From: Chiua virens
Lineage: Eukaryota > Basidiomycota > Agaricomycetes > Boletales > Boletaceae
Length of the DNA: 64,000 nucleotides
Direction of reading: 5' to 3'
NCBI GenBank assembly: GCA_019787685.1
Contig: JAHNUO010000011.1
Span: 1,054,001-1,118,000, forward strand
The translations under genes were made by a program, and so were the position numbers. A model generated the notes under the pieces. It saw nothing but the letters and a program-made list of their open reading frames with translations, was not told where the DNA came from and made no database searches. Shown one piece after another: positions 49,269-59,756 of this stretch (position 1 is the stretch's first letter; each line of letters starts with the position of its first letter).

Positions 49269-50877
49269 ATGATTCAGACAGGACTCATACAGAGCGCACA
49301 CGATGATCTCGTAACAGACATATGCTATGACTATTATGGACTTCGCCTCGCTACGTGTAGTCTCGACCAGCGGTAAGCTTCGTTCCAACGCACCTAAACC
49401 ACTACCAACCCATTTCAGAATTAAAATTTGGCAACTAGATGAAACTGAAGGGACGTGGAGTGTAGAAGATGAATGGAAGGTTGAATTACTTTTCTATGCT
49501 TCAAGATGCCTTGGGTTCGATGTATTGATCTGCTCTTTGCTATAGGCACATGATGCTGCCGTCTCAAGATTGAGCTGGGCACATCCAGAGTTCGGTACCA
49601 TCCTCGCGTCGGCATCGTTCGATCGTACCGTCAAAATCTGGGAGCAAACTTCTTTCGTAGCTGGTGCAGATGCCCAATCCAACGGATCTGTGCATGCGCA
49701 CACGGCAGTTTCCGGTGGTAGCTCTTCGTCGAGATGGGTCGAGAGAGCAGTGTTACTTGACGCGCGCGGCACAGTGAGGGCGGTAGAATTTGCGCCACAC
49801 CACTTTGGATTAAAGTTGGTACGTATTGATGTCGATGTTGCACCTTTTTCACCCGTCTCAATCCAGTTCAGGCAACCGTTTCATCCGACAACTACCTACG
49901 GACATATGAATGTCTAGAGCAATCTTCGTTGACTACTTGGCAACTCTGCGAAGAAGTGGATGTCACAACTCTCCCATCGACGTCTTCCCCCTCCTCCCTC
50001 TCTGTCGCATTTGCGACACCCACACAAACAAATGCAACGCTTGAGGCTGCTTCGGCCTCTCTGGTTGCACAGGCACTGCAGCAATCGCAAGTTCCTTTGC
50101 AGCAGAGACCCGGATTGGGAAATAGGGAAGCTGACGGTGGATGGTGCGTATCGTGGTGTAAAGAGCGATATTGGGGGGAAGTTCTTGTCGCTGGTTGTGG
50201 TGTCTCGGGAGCTGTCAAAGTAAGTGACTAGTCAGCACCCAATTTTCGTTGTTGACCGGCCTTAGATCATACAAGTATCACCTTCTTCTCGCCGTCCGAC
50301 AACATTATTTACGCTTGACCCCACACCCGCTGGGACGCTGAATCCATCGGAGGCGACGTCAGGGATAGGACCATCTGGTGATGGGGAAGTGCCAATACCA
50401 TTTGCGATCACCTCTGTTGCATGGGCACCATCCTGTGGGCGATCATACCACCTTCTCGCAACAGGAGGAAGAGACGGTCGTGTGAGAATCTGGAGAGTGA
50501 AACCAGCCGAAGATGTCGATGATGCCGACGCGGAAGGAGAACCCAGGTGGACAGGCACAATCGTTGCGGACTTTGACCACCACAAGTTTGTCTTCTCCTT
50601 CCCTCTGTAGGTGATGCTAATCTTAGCTGCAGGTCGGCGGTTGGTCGTGTCGAATGGAACATAACAGGGTGCGGTCACTATCCCAATGTTACCATACATG
50701 AGTACTGATACGCGCCTCAGCACTGTTCTCTCGTCAGCCGGTAATGATGGTCGCGTTCGGCTCTGGAAAGCCACGATTGGAAATGTCTGGAGGTCTGCAG
50801 GCAGTATCGGAGTTGAACAATCTGAAGACTCACCCGACGCAGATGCGGTCATGGACGACAATATCGCAGGCGAATAG
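49269..50877 (+). CDS. SEH1: Nucleoporin SEH1 (WD40, Nup84 complex/SEACAT)
   Basis: Seh1 is a small WD40 propeller of the nuclear pore Y-complex, also found in the SEA complex that controls TORC1. The start MIQTGLIQSAHDDLVTDICY is followed by DYYGLRLATCSLDQR, spliced to IKIWQLDETEGTWSVEDEWK and, after an intron at about 49480-49543, AHDAAVSRLSWAHPEFGTIL and SASFDRTVKIWEQ. SRWVERAVLLDARGTVRAVE and FAPHHFGLKL continue, joining across 49818-49871 to the blade with SSDNYLRTYECLEQSSLTTW. A long acidic/Ser insert and GGWCVSWCKERYWGEVLVAG follow, then AITSVAWAPSCGRSYHLLAT, GRDGRVRIWRVKP and, after two introns, VGRVEWNITGTVLSSAGNDG with RVRLWKATIGNVW. DNYLRTYE and WCKERYWG-type segments are diagnostic for Seh1 rather than Sec13. 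TAG ends it at 50877. Confidence 0.9.
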
Positions 50878-51399
50878 CGATTTGGTCCCGTCACAAAGCA
50901 CCCCACTGAGGATTCGTGGTTCTCAAGGAAAACATAAAAGTAGCATTTCATGCCAGTTGACGAATCAAAGTACCTAGTGCCGATCACCAACCTACCGGTG
51001 TGAGGCAATTTCAATGTGAGCTCACCAAGATATAAGTCGTAATCGGTGCCCAAGTGCAGACACACAGGCCGCAGCTTACGGGTGCTCAATATTGGACGTC
51101 GAACACTAAATTAGGTGTTACATATAAGCCCTTGATATTCGCAAACGCACAATTGGGAATACCCGCCTTTCAGTGGTTGCACGCCTTCTCGCCGCCGTTG
51201 GCGCGGGGGTTCTGTCACCGTCCTGGGCGTGTAGTCCGCCGCATGCCGGGTACTTGGGGATTTCCGAGTGCCGTGTTCCTTGCGCCGTATGCTCTGACCC
51301 ACGACTGTCACAGCCAATATCTTGGCCATTCCGTTGAGTCCAAAGACTGACCTTGACTTTTCCCTCAACCGCAGTGACTGCGATTCGTATCCATAATCC
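50878..51399. other. Spacer; right part is the duplicated upstream region
   Basis: From about 51150 the sequence matches 53375-53637 upstream of the second carrier gene (shared CAGTGGTTG, CCTTG(C/T)GCCGT(A/G)TG(C/T)TCTGACCCAC, CTGACCTTGACTTTTCCCTC). It is thus part of the tandem duplication. No separate gene is seen. Confidence 0.6.
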
Positions 51400-52631
51400 A
51401 TGGCCAATCCACCGCAGTTGACTCGCTTCTCCGCCGTTCCAGAAAACATGAGCGGGCCCTTGTTCACCCTCGCTCTAGTCTCAATGGGAGTGGGAGTGGC
51501 TGCAATCTCCGTGGCCATCATGATGCCACTCAATGGTGTGGTCACTAGGTTGAGAGCTCAGTACATCCCTAAGCATCTCCGACTCGATCCAAAGTGCGAT
51601 AAGCAGCCACATACTGGCTTGGTTATCACTTCCTTCTTTGCGATGCTGGTGAGGGTTCGCAGAATCGAGGTACGCTAAGTTCTGCTACCGAGCTAGGGAA
51701 GTTGTGACGTTGACACGCCAGCAGGGATTGTCAGGCTTTTACAAAGGGCTTGGTGAATTTCAGTTTCGACAAACCCACGAGTAACTACTGATACTTCACC
51801 AATGCACCAGTGCCCACACTATTGGATGCGTCGATGCCCATTTTTGTCATCGTACTTTTGTTGTTGCTCACGAGGAATTACACTTTCGATTGGAATTTTC
51901 CATTCAATGGAATCGGGAGAACGCTGTTACTCGACATGTCCAGTCTACTGATATTTACACCTCTAACGGTCCTGACCAACCGGTAAGACATCCATCGTCC
52001 GGGATTGCGGAGGCTCATATTTAACAGAGCAATTACTACGCGGCACAAGCTGTCTTACTTTAGTGATCCCGATTCCTTCCAGGTTTTGTTAACGCCCACC
52101 GAACGTCGACGCCCAGGGATTTTGTACCAAACGCCCGGCCTTTCGACGGTGGGGGTCTTGCAAACTGTATACTTCGTCCTGTTCATGAGGATACGACAAT
52201 GGTTTCCTCGAGTTCCCCAACCAGGCCAACTGCCAAGTGAAGTCTTTCTGTTGGGGCTCACCTTGTTTTTTGCCTTTGCGCTGGCCAGTACACTTGTCCT
52301 CACGCCTCTTCAAGTCATCTTCCTCAGGCTCAGTTTACAGCAAAACGATGCTGGCCACGAATCTAACCGCAATTCCCAGGGGGAGGAAGGCAATATGGCA
52401 GAAGTGAAATGTTTCGAGACTGGTGAGAATGTTATCAGGTACCGTTCTCAAGTTTTTTGGCGAGGACCATTTGGCGCTGAATTCCAGTTTTATAGTCTGA
52501 GAATGGATTCGGAAGGGGAACCGTACACTGGTTTAATTGACTGCGCAAAGAAGATTATCAATGAGGAGGGCTGGAGTGCTTTATATCGCGCCTGGTGGTG
52601 GACGACGCTCATGTTGCTAGTACTATCCTGA
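51400..52631 (+). CDS. Mitochondrial-carrier-like membrane protein, copy A
   Basis: The protein has the two-repeat look of the mitochondrial carrier superfamily with weakened signatures. The ATG at 51400 gives MANPPQLTRFSAVPENMSGP, then TLALVSMGVGVAAISVAIMM and PLNGVVTRLRAQ (standing for P-x-D/E-x-x-K/R-x-R-L-Q), and RVRRIE joined across an intron (about 51671-51723) to GLSGFYKGLG. A second intron leads to VPTLLDASMPIFVIVLLLLL and DMSSLLIFTPLTVLTNR, and a third to AITTRHKLSYFSDPDSFQVL. The last exon has FALASTLVLTPLQVIFLRLS (a second PLQ-type signature) and GEPYTGLIDCAKKIINEEGW followed by SALYRAWWWT, the EGW-x-x-LYRG-like end. TGA is at 52631. The substrate is unknown, and the inner mitochondrial membrane is inferred. 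Confidence 0.75.
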
Positions 52632-52864
52632 CGCGTCGCCCACCCTCAACCTGGTTTGCCAGTGGGATAATTACCGTGCTAATTCTGATCTATTGAAGGG
52701 ATGATGGATCACTGGCAGATTATTAGGTTTGTATGAGACACTGATGATTTAGAACAGGCTTGTATGGTCCACTCTCAGGCTATAGCACTATAATACATTA
52801 AGTTGAATTTGTGATTCGCGTCAGGAATTCGGCCTCAATTACTTTGTTTACAAGGTCTCTTTGG
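52632..52864. other. 3' flank of carrier copy A
   Basis: Shared in part with the 3' flank of copy B (GGTTTGCCRGTGG and ATTACCGTG landmarks). No gene is present. Confidence 0.4.
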
Positions 52865-53010
52865 ACATCGCTCCTTGAGCTGTGAGGAGAGGAAGAAGGT
52901 GACAGGAGCTCGACGTGGTGCCAGGAGGCAAAAGCGTGGGAAGCGGTGCCTCTCGCTTGCGTCGCTCGTCCGGACTCCGAAGACCTTGCAGTTTGGCTCG
53001 GACTCACCGC
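52865..53010 (+). repeat. GC-rich interspersed repeat, copy 3 (internally deleted)
   Basis: This short copy shares CATCGCTCCTTGAGCTGTGAGGAG, CGACGTGGTGCCAGGAGGCAAAAGCG, GGTGCCTCTCGCTTGCGTCG and CCGAAGACCTTGCAGTTTGGCTC with copy 1 read on its minus strand, and with copy 2. The middle (about 230 bases) is missing. It sits inside the left unit of the tandem duplication, between carrier copy A and the lone reductase exon, and is absent from the matching place in the right unit. Confidence 0.7.
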
Positions 53011-53091
53011 GGTCCGAGTCACGATCCGAGTCGTCGTCAATCTCAGATTGGTCTAAGCACTCAGTACTGAGTACTGAATGCTGGGCGAGCA

Positions 53092-53195
53092 ACACGCGCT
53101 ACAAGATGGTCTTCGTTGCAACCTCGGTGACATCGTGCCCGATGTCATGCTAGTGCCACTCATGGAGGATAGGCACGAACTAGAGGTACGTCTGT
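53092..53195 (+). pseudogene. Lone first exon of the glyoxylate/hydroxypyruvate reductase gene
   Basis: CGCGCTACAAGATGGTCTTC through GGCACGAACTAGAGGTACG matches the exon-1 end of the complete reductase gene at 55388-55468, including its 5' splice site (GAACTAGAG/GTAC). Compared with it, this copy lacks one base in GTCGTTTGTCGC and carries 9- and 6-base insertions, so the frame is broken. No later exons follow. It is the right edge of the first duplication unit. Confidence 0.75.
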
Positions 53196-53637
53196 GGCAC
53201 TCTGTCTCTGTGCACTGACAGAGTGTTATACATCTTTTGATGATCCAATCCACAGACTAGCACGCGAAGTCACAGTAAAGTGGCTTGGATCGTGATGATC
53301 TATTTAGATCCTTGACGGAAAGCCAAAGCTACCATGAAGCCAGTCTTTGCTGCTACTCGTAAACGTGCAAGTACTCCTTCAGTGGTTGTACAATGCACGC
53401 CTTCTGGCGGCAAGGTTCTACCACCATCATCCCGGCATGCAATCCACCGTGCCAAGTACACGGCCCAGATGTCCGAGCGACGGGTTCCTTGTGCCGTGTG
53501 TTCTGACCCACAACTGTCGCAGCCGGCGAACAACTGTAAAGCCGTATGTTCATAATACCTTGGCTGAATTCAATTATCAGAGCCCAAAAGACTGACCTTG
53601 ACTTTTCCCTCGGCCGCAGTGACTACGATTCGTATTC
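53196..53637. other. Duplication junction and upstream region of carrier copy B
   Basis: The tandem junction lies between about 53200 and 53375. From there the sequence follows the upstream region of copy A. No gene is seen. Confidence 0.5.
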
Positions 53638-54881
53638 ATGGCCAATCCACCACAATTGACTCGCTTCTACGCTGCTCCTGAGGACATGAACGGACTCTTG
53701 TTCACCTTTGTTCTGATCTCAATGGGAGTGGTTGCAACCTCCGCGGCTATCATGATACCACTCAATGGTATGGTCATTAGGTCGAGAGCTCAGTACAACC
53801 CCAAGGGTCTCCAACTCGATTCGGATGAGCAACCGCGCACCAGCTCGGTTATCACTTCCTCCTTCGCAATGCTGGTGAGGGTTCGCAGAATCGAGGTACG
53901 CTTTGCAACCACCCTGATCTTAGGAGGTCGTGGCTCAACACACCAGCAGGGATTGTCAGGCGTGTACAAGGGACTCGGTGAATTCCAAATTTCCAATCTA
54001 AGCAAACCCATGAGTAATTACTGACAATTCACCGGTTCACCAGTGCCCGCACTATTAGATATGTTGATAACCATTTTCGTCGGCGTGCTTTGGTCATTCC
54101 TCATGAGAAGTGGTGTTTCCGGCGGGCAAGATAGTCCAGTTCACAGAGTCCAGAACATCATGATGTTGGTATCCAGTGTGTTCAATGTACTGATACATTT
54201 ACCTCTAATGATCATTATCAACCGGTAAGACGCCCTTCGCCTGGGTCTGCAGAGGCTCATGTATAGCAGAGCAGTCACTACGCGGCACAAGTTACCTTAC
54301 TTCAATATTCTATACTCCTTGCGTGTTTTGTTTACACCAACCGAACGTCGACGCCCGTGGGTTTTGTACCAAACGCCCGGCATTTTTGCGTCGCTGGTCT
54401 TGCAATATGCATACTTCATCCTGCACATGAAAATACGACCACGGTTTCTGCTCCAAGATCTTTCAGGGCAACTTCCTAGGGAAGACTTCCTCCTCGGACT
54501 CATCCTGTTCTTTGCCTTTACGCTGGCCAGCACGCCTGTCCTCACGCCTCTTCAAGTCATCTTCCTCAGGCTCAGTTTACAGAGAAATGATGCTGCCCCC
54601 GAATCGAACGGTATTTCCTTGGAGGAGGCACTTGAAGGCGGTGCGGCAGAAGCGGTGGAATATTTCGGGACTGGTGAAAATGTTATCAGGTACCGTTTTC
54701 AAGTTTTTGGCGAGGATCGCTTGGAGCTAAACTCCAATTGTATAGTCTGAAAATTGACTTGGAAGGGGAACCATATACGGGCTTAATTGACTGCGCAACA
54801 AAGATTACCAAGGAGGAGGGCTGGGCTGCTTTATATCGCGCCTGGTGGTGGACAATGTTGACTTTGCTAGCACTATCCTGA
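53638..54881 (+). CDS. Mitochondrial-carrier-like protein, copy B (3' frameshift)
   Basis: This is a paralog of the gene at 51400, collinear over all exons and introns: MANPPQLTRFYAAPEDMNGL, PLNGMVIRSRAQ, GLSGVYKGLG, VPALLDMLITIFVGVLW, AVTTRHKLPYFNILYSLRVL, FTPTERRRPWVLYQTPG, TLASTPVLTPLQVIFLRLSL. At 54704-54708 a run of five T stands where copy A has six (52453-52458). The frame therefore changes after YRFQVFG and stops at 54748-54750, removing the last 45 or so residues. The lost part is still readable in the next frame (EPYTGLIDCATKITKEEGWA, LYRAWWWTM, stop 54881). Unless this is a base-calling error in a homopolymer, copy B makes a truncated carrier. Confidence 0.72.
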
Positions 54882-55309
54882 CACGTATCGCCCACTCAAT
54901 CTAGTTTGCCGGTGGTATGACTGGAACAATTACCGTGACAAATCTGATCTAAAGGGATAGAGCAGAAGATTTGTTTTCGAGAGACTGGTACATAATTTGG
55001 AACTTGTTTAGTCCGCTCCATAGCTATAGTGACCAGTAAAGACTCGTTGCAAATTTCATAATACTATCACAATCGAGAGGTGGATTTGTTACTTGTCAGC
55101 TGCTAGGAGGCTTTCCTCGCCAAGTTGCCAACGTGAATGATGCTTCCGAAAAAGGCACCCCACTGTCTGAATCATTGAAGCTCGGTCCGGTGTCCGGCCA
55201 TGGCGGTCCGTAACTAGCCATACAAAGATTGCAGTAAATATTCTCACTCACTGTTGTATTCTGCCACTGTCATCACCTTGCCACATCGATAGACAATACT
55301 ACCAGAGAG
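54882..55309. other. Spacer between carrier copy B and the reductase gene
   Basis: No gene is seen. It contains the 3' flank of copy B and the promoter region of the reductase. Confidence 0.4.
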
Positions 55310-56824
55310 ATGAAACAATCTGGGTCGTTTGCTCCCAATCATCTGCCACGAATCCGTCTAACCTCGGTTGTCTCCCATCTCAGCGGCACGCGCTCCAAGA
55401 TCGTCGTTTGTCGCAACCTCGGTCCCGATGTCATGCCACTCATCGAGGATAGACACGAACTAGAGGTACATCCGCGCACTCGAAAGGCTGGGCAGCGATG
55501 CCTTACGTTTACTTCCCTAGTTGGTCATCTGGCCAGAGGACCGCACATGCGACAGGAAATGGCTTTTGGATAACATTCCAGGTGCAACCGGGGTGATCGT
55601 CATGCTGACTGACAAGGTACGTGCTCAATGGAACAATACATCATCTATGTGCTTTCCTCGTGCTCAGGTTGATTCGGAGCTCCTGGACAAGGGTTAGTTC
55701 ACAACGATCCCACCGGGGTGTCTCGGGTCTGATGAATTCGCGACTCAATGCAGCCGGACCTTCTCTCCGAGTCGTGTCTACTATGTCCGTGGGTTATGGT
55801 GTGTTGTTCTTCTGCTCAAAACGTTGCGTCATCCTGCTCCGCAGGTTTATAAAATCTACAGATCATATTGACCTCAAGGAGGCCGCAAAAAGAGGCCTCA
55901 AGATTGGTTATACTCCTGACGTTCTCACCGATGCAGGTAAATCAGGTTTATCTGTCCTGCTCCACGCCTTCCGACTCTTTCGTAGTTGCCGATCTGACAG
56001 TGATGCTCGTACTGATGGCCGGAAGAAATGGAGGGATTGCATATTCCCTCGCACAAAGCGGAGGGGTAGGTAGTCAAGTTCATTTGAGTACGCAGTCATA
56101 GAACGTCCAGTGACCCCTTACAGTGGCCAAACTTCTCATGGTCCCCTTTTGGCCTTTGTGGGCCGCAGCTGAGCACGACGGTGCTTTCTCCCACGCGCAA
56201 GGTAGGGTTCATTGGATTCGGCCGGATATCCCAGGCGACCTTGTCACGACTCGTACCATTTGGCATCACGCACTGCCTGTATTCGTCCAATCCTTCTGCT
56301 CCACCCAATCTACAACGTGACGCAGAATTGCAAAAGAAGCACAACTTAAAGGCAGTCTCGAAGGTGGACTTGGACGAACTGGCTCGTGAGAGCGACGTTC
56401 TGATCGTTCTTGCACCGGGTGGCCCGGGAACATACCACGTCGTCAATGAGGATTTGTTGAGGAAAATGAAGAAGACCAGCGTTCTCGTGAATGCGAGCAG
56501 AGGCACCTTGGTGGACTCTGACGCGCTTGCAAAAGCACTCCGAGAGGGATGGATCTGGGGTGCAGGGCTTGATGTAGTGGAGGGTGAACCAGATGTGCCC
56601 AAAGACCATCCACTTGTCAGGGAGCCAAAGTAAGCGTAATTTTACTGAAAGCTTTGTGTCTGGTTCACTTTACGGAATGTTGCAGATGCGTGATTGTTCC
56701 GCACATCGCGAGTGCGACACTGGAAACGCGAAGACATATGGCGACGTATGCTGCCCAGAATCTGATTACTGCCATTTTGGGCGGCGTAATGCCGGCCCAA
56801 GTTGATCTCCGTGCCCTTGCGTAA
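55310..56824 (+). CDS. D-2-hydroxyacid dehydrogenase (glyoxylate/hydroxypyruvate reductase)
   Basis: This NAD(P)H-dependent dehydrogenase reduces glyoxylate or hydroxypyruvate. Exon 1 gives MKQSGSFAPNHLPRIRLTSV, then RSKIVVCRNLGPDVMPLIED. Later exons give LLDNIPGATGVIVMLTDK, GPSLRVVSTMSVGY joined to DHIDLKEAAKRGLKIGYTPD and VLTDA, then VADLTVMLVLMAGR. The NAD-binding motif is RKVGFIGFGRISQATLSRL (GxGxxG-like G-F-G-R-I; the last G is S). SDVLIVLAPGGPGTYHVVNE, VLVNASRGTLVDSDALAKAL (catalytic Arg in NASRG), GAGLDVVEGEPDVPKDHPL (Glu) and VIVPHIASATLETRRHMATY (catalytic His) follow. It ends VDLRALA and TAA at 56824. Several small introns are used. Its first exon is duplicated at 53092. Confidence 0.87.
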
Positions 56825-57096
56825 CTTGAATGTTGAAGCCACTCACAATATGGACATGTGCTTGAGATCGATACGAGATATGTTTTGTCATGGAGCGGGG
56901 AACTCGTCGGATTCTATACGAGGGTGATCAAGCGGTGTAGATTAAGCAACGTGCGTTGGGAATTTATGGCACAAGACCCTATTTTACATAGGCACGTCGA
57001 TGAACATTGGTAGTCACTGCTGACTAAGGGTTTCTGATCAGAAACATAAAATTGAACAATTGAGTTCTCCTCGTCACTTTCATCCTTCCTGCGATC
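56825..57096. other. Intergenic spacer upstream of CTP synthase
   Basis: No gene is seen; promoter region of the CTP synthase gene. Confidence 0.3.
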
Positions 57097-59568
57097 ATGA
57101 CCAAGTTCATCCTCGTATCTGGAGGTGTGGTCAGTGGGATCGGCAAGGGCATTATTGGTGCGATGCATCGTCTTCCTTGCCCAACCTTGTTCATGTCGTC
57201 CGACGTGTAGCCTCTTCGACCGGCCTGCTCTTAAAAACGGCTGGCCTCAAGGTTACAGCAATCAAGATAGACCCTTATATGAACATAGATGCTGGTACCA
57301 TGAGACCCACCGAGCACGGTAAGATCGTGACAGATGGTGTTTTCTCTGGCTCCTAAGTGTCCTCGCTAGGTGAGGTGTATGTTCTAAATGACGGTGGGGA
57401 GGTGGATTTAGACTTGGGAAACTACGAGCGCTATCTGGACGTCACACTATCGCGGGATAACAACATAACTACTGGTAAGATCTATCGAGAAGTGATCGAG
57501 AGGGAGGTTTGTCATACCCAAGCGGTTTCCTTTGCCTTGTTGATTTTTGGCACAGAGAAGGGGCGAGTACCTCGGGAAAACGGTTCAGGTGGGGTTGTGA
57601 TCACGATCTGCACCTAGAGAGCCTGACGGGCTCGTTGGTAGATCGTTCCCCATGTCACGAATGCTATTCAAGATTGGATAGATCGTGTCTCGAAAATTCC
57701 AGTCGACAACTCAGGCAAGGAACCAGATCTTTGTATCATAGAGGTACGCACAGATCACCTGTCTTGAATAAGATGTCTCAAGTGTCCTTCAGCTCGGAGG
57801 GACTGTCGGAGACATAGAATCCGCTCCTTTTATTGAAGCCATGCGGCAATTCCAGTTTCGCGTGGGCCATGATAACTTTGCCCTCGTACATGTCTCGCTC
57901 GTGCCAGATATGCACGGCGAACAAAAAACAAAGCCTACGCAGACAACCGTGCATGCTCTGCGGGGGCTTGGATTGCTACCTGATGTGGTGAGTGGCAGTT
58001 TTTACAGATTTTTCGCATGCTGTAAGACTGATTTGCTTTATATTAGATCGCGTGCCGATTGCTAGGACCCAACCCATTGGAAAAAGCCACTAAGGAGAAG
58101 ATTTCCATGTTTTGTCATGTTGCGTTCGAGCAAGTAGTTGGTGTGCATGACGTCACTTCCGTGTATCACGTCCCTCTGCTGCTCCAGGCTCAAGGGATCG
58201 TTGAATACCTTGGCAAGCGTCTGAACCTCCTGGCTCTCCAGATTCCGGAGGAAATGATATCTAAAGGTTCGTCACTCGGCATGAAATGGAAGAGTATGAT
58301 AAAGGGGTTTGTCTTGGTCTCAATTGAATATACCCTCCACTTATCACTACACTAGCCAAGAACGCCTCTTCGATCAGGTCAAAATTGTCTTGGTCGGGAA
58401 ATACACCGAGTTCAAGGACTCGTACATGTCTGTCATAAAAGCTCTCGAGCACTCTGCCTTCCGTGTGAAGCGAGAGCTTGTCATCCAGGCTCGTTCGGTC
58501 GCTTGATTTGCGTTGCTATTTGCTAATCGGAGAAAACACAGTGGGTGGAATCTTCGGACCTCGAGCCACCCACGCAGGTATCGGACCCTGCTAAATACCA
58601 TGACGCATGGCGCAGCATTGTAGGTGCCGGGTATGTCATCGTATCCATATGAGAGACTGCGCTGAGATTGCTGGCCAAGGGGCATCCTCGTTCCTGGAGG
58701 TTTTGGGCAGCGCGGAACCGAGGGTATGATCCTCGCGATCAAATGGGCTCGCGAACAAAAGGTACCCTTCTTGGGTATTTGTCTCGGCTTCCAATTGGCT
58801 GTCGTGGAGTGGGCGAGGAACGTGCTTGGCGTGCAGGGTGAGCCCGTCTCTTAACGAACTCCCGAACTTTATGACACTGTTGACTGGTTTACAGACGCAA
58901 CTTCGGCCGAGTTTGAATCCGATGCCGCCCAGCCGTTCATTGTGTTCATGCCTGAAATATCGCGCACGCACATGGGAGGAACCATGCGTCTCGGCCTTCG
59001 CCCAACGGTTTTCCAACCTAATGCTAACATTGCCGACCTAGAGACGTCACCCCCTGAATCACCCTCTACCCCTGTCGCGAATGGGGCCGCCAAAGGCTAC
59101 CCTGGCATGAACGGCATCCACCCTTCGACGTCGACCTGGTCTAAGGCACGTCAACTCTATGGCAATGCAGGCAAGGTCTGGGAACGTCACCGTCACCGTT
59201 ACGAAGTGAACCCTGCCGAAGTCCCCCGACTCGAGGCGTCGGGTCTCACGTTTGTGGGCAAAGACGAGCGCGGCGAGCGAATGCAGATTCTTGAACTCAG
59301 GAACCACCCATTCTTTGTCGGGCTGCAACCACACCCTGAATTTTGTTCTCGGCCGTTGAATCCGTCACCGCCGTTCCTTGGTTTTATTGCCACTGCGTGC
59401 GGGGCTTCGGTACTCGAAGAGCAGCTGGAGGAACAATTGAAGTCCTTCAAGCCGCCGCATCCGGAAGACGTCATGATTGGCGAGGAGGCGCTGAGAGCGC
59501 GGACGAGGGAACGTCCTATTCGCAGTGACGGGGTTATGACCGTGCGGACGTCGCCCGAACCGGAGTAG
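57097..59568 (+). CDS. URA7: CTP synthase
   Basis: CTP synthase aminates UTP to CTP with ATP and glutamine (pyrimidine synthesis, cytosol). The start is [20 protein letters not shown], spliced to [20 protein letters not shown] and [17 protein letters not shown]. Exons give [100 protein letters not shown], then [20 protein letters not shown]. The glutaminase half has [38 protein letters not shown] (nucleophile Cys) and [20 protein letters not shown] (His and Glu). The intron after ELVIQ (58489-58541) begins GC instead of GT (CAG/GCTCGT...ACAG), since retaining it or using a nearby GT breaks the conserved [14 protein letters not shown]. The motif set is complete and the length normal. Confidence 0.95.
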
Positions 59569-59756
59569 TGGAAAGGACTGCACCAGTACAAGGGTGTGTG
59601 CTACGAACTCGTCCCAAATGTAAATAAGACAGTCCCATCGTGCTCTGGACGTCGAATCGAAGCTTGATTCACATGTCTTCGAACGGCTGTCTTGGCCATG
59701 CGTTGTGAACTGACAATAATGCTTGTTACGCATAGAGGCAGGTCTTCCTTGATTCG
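59569..59756. other. Convergent spacer between CTP synthase and helicase
   Basis: Short 3'-to-3' spacer; nothing else is seen. Confidence 0.3.
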
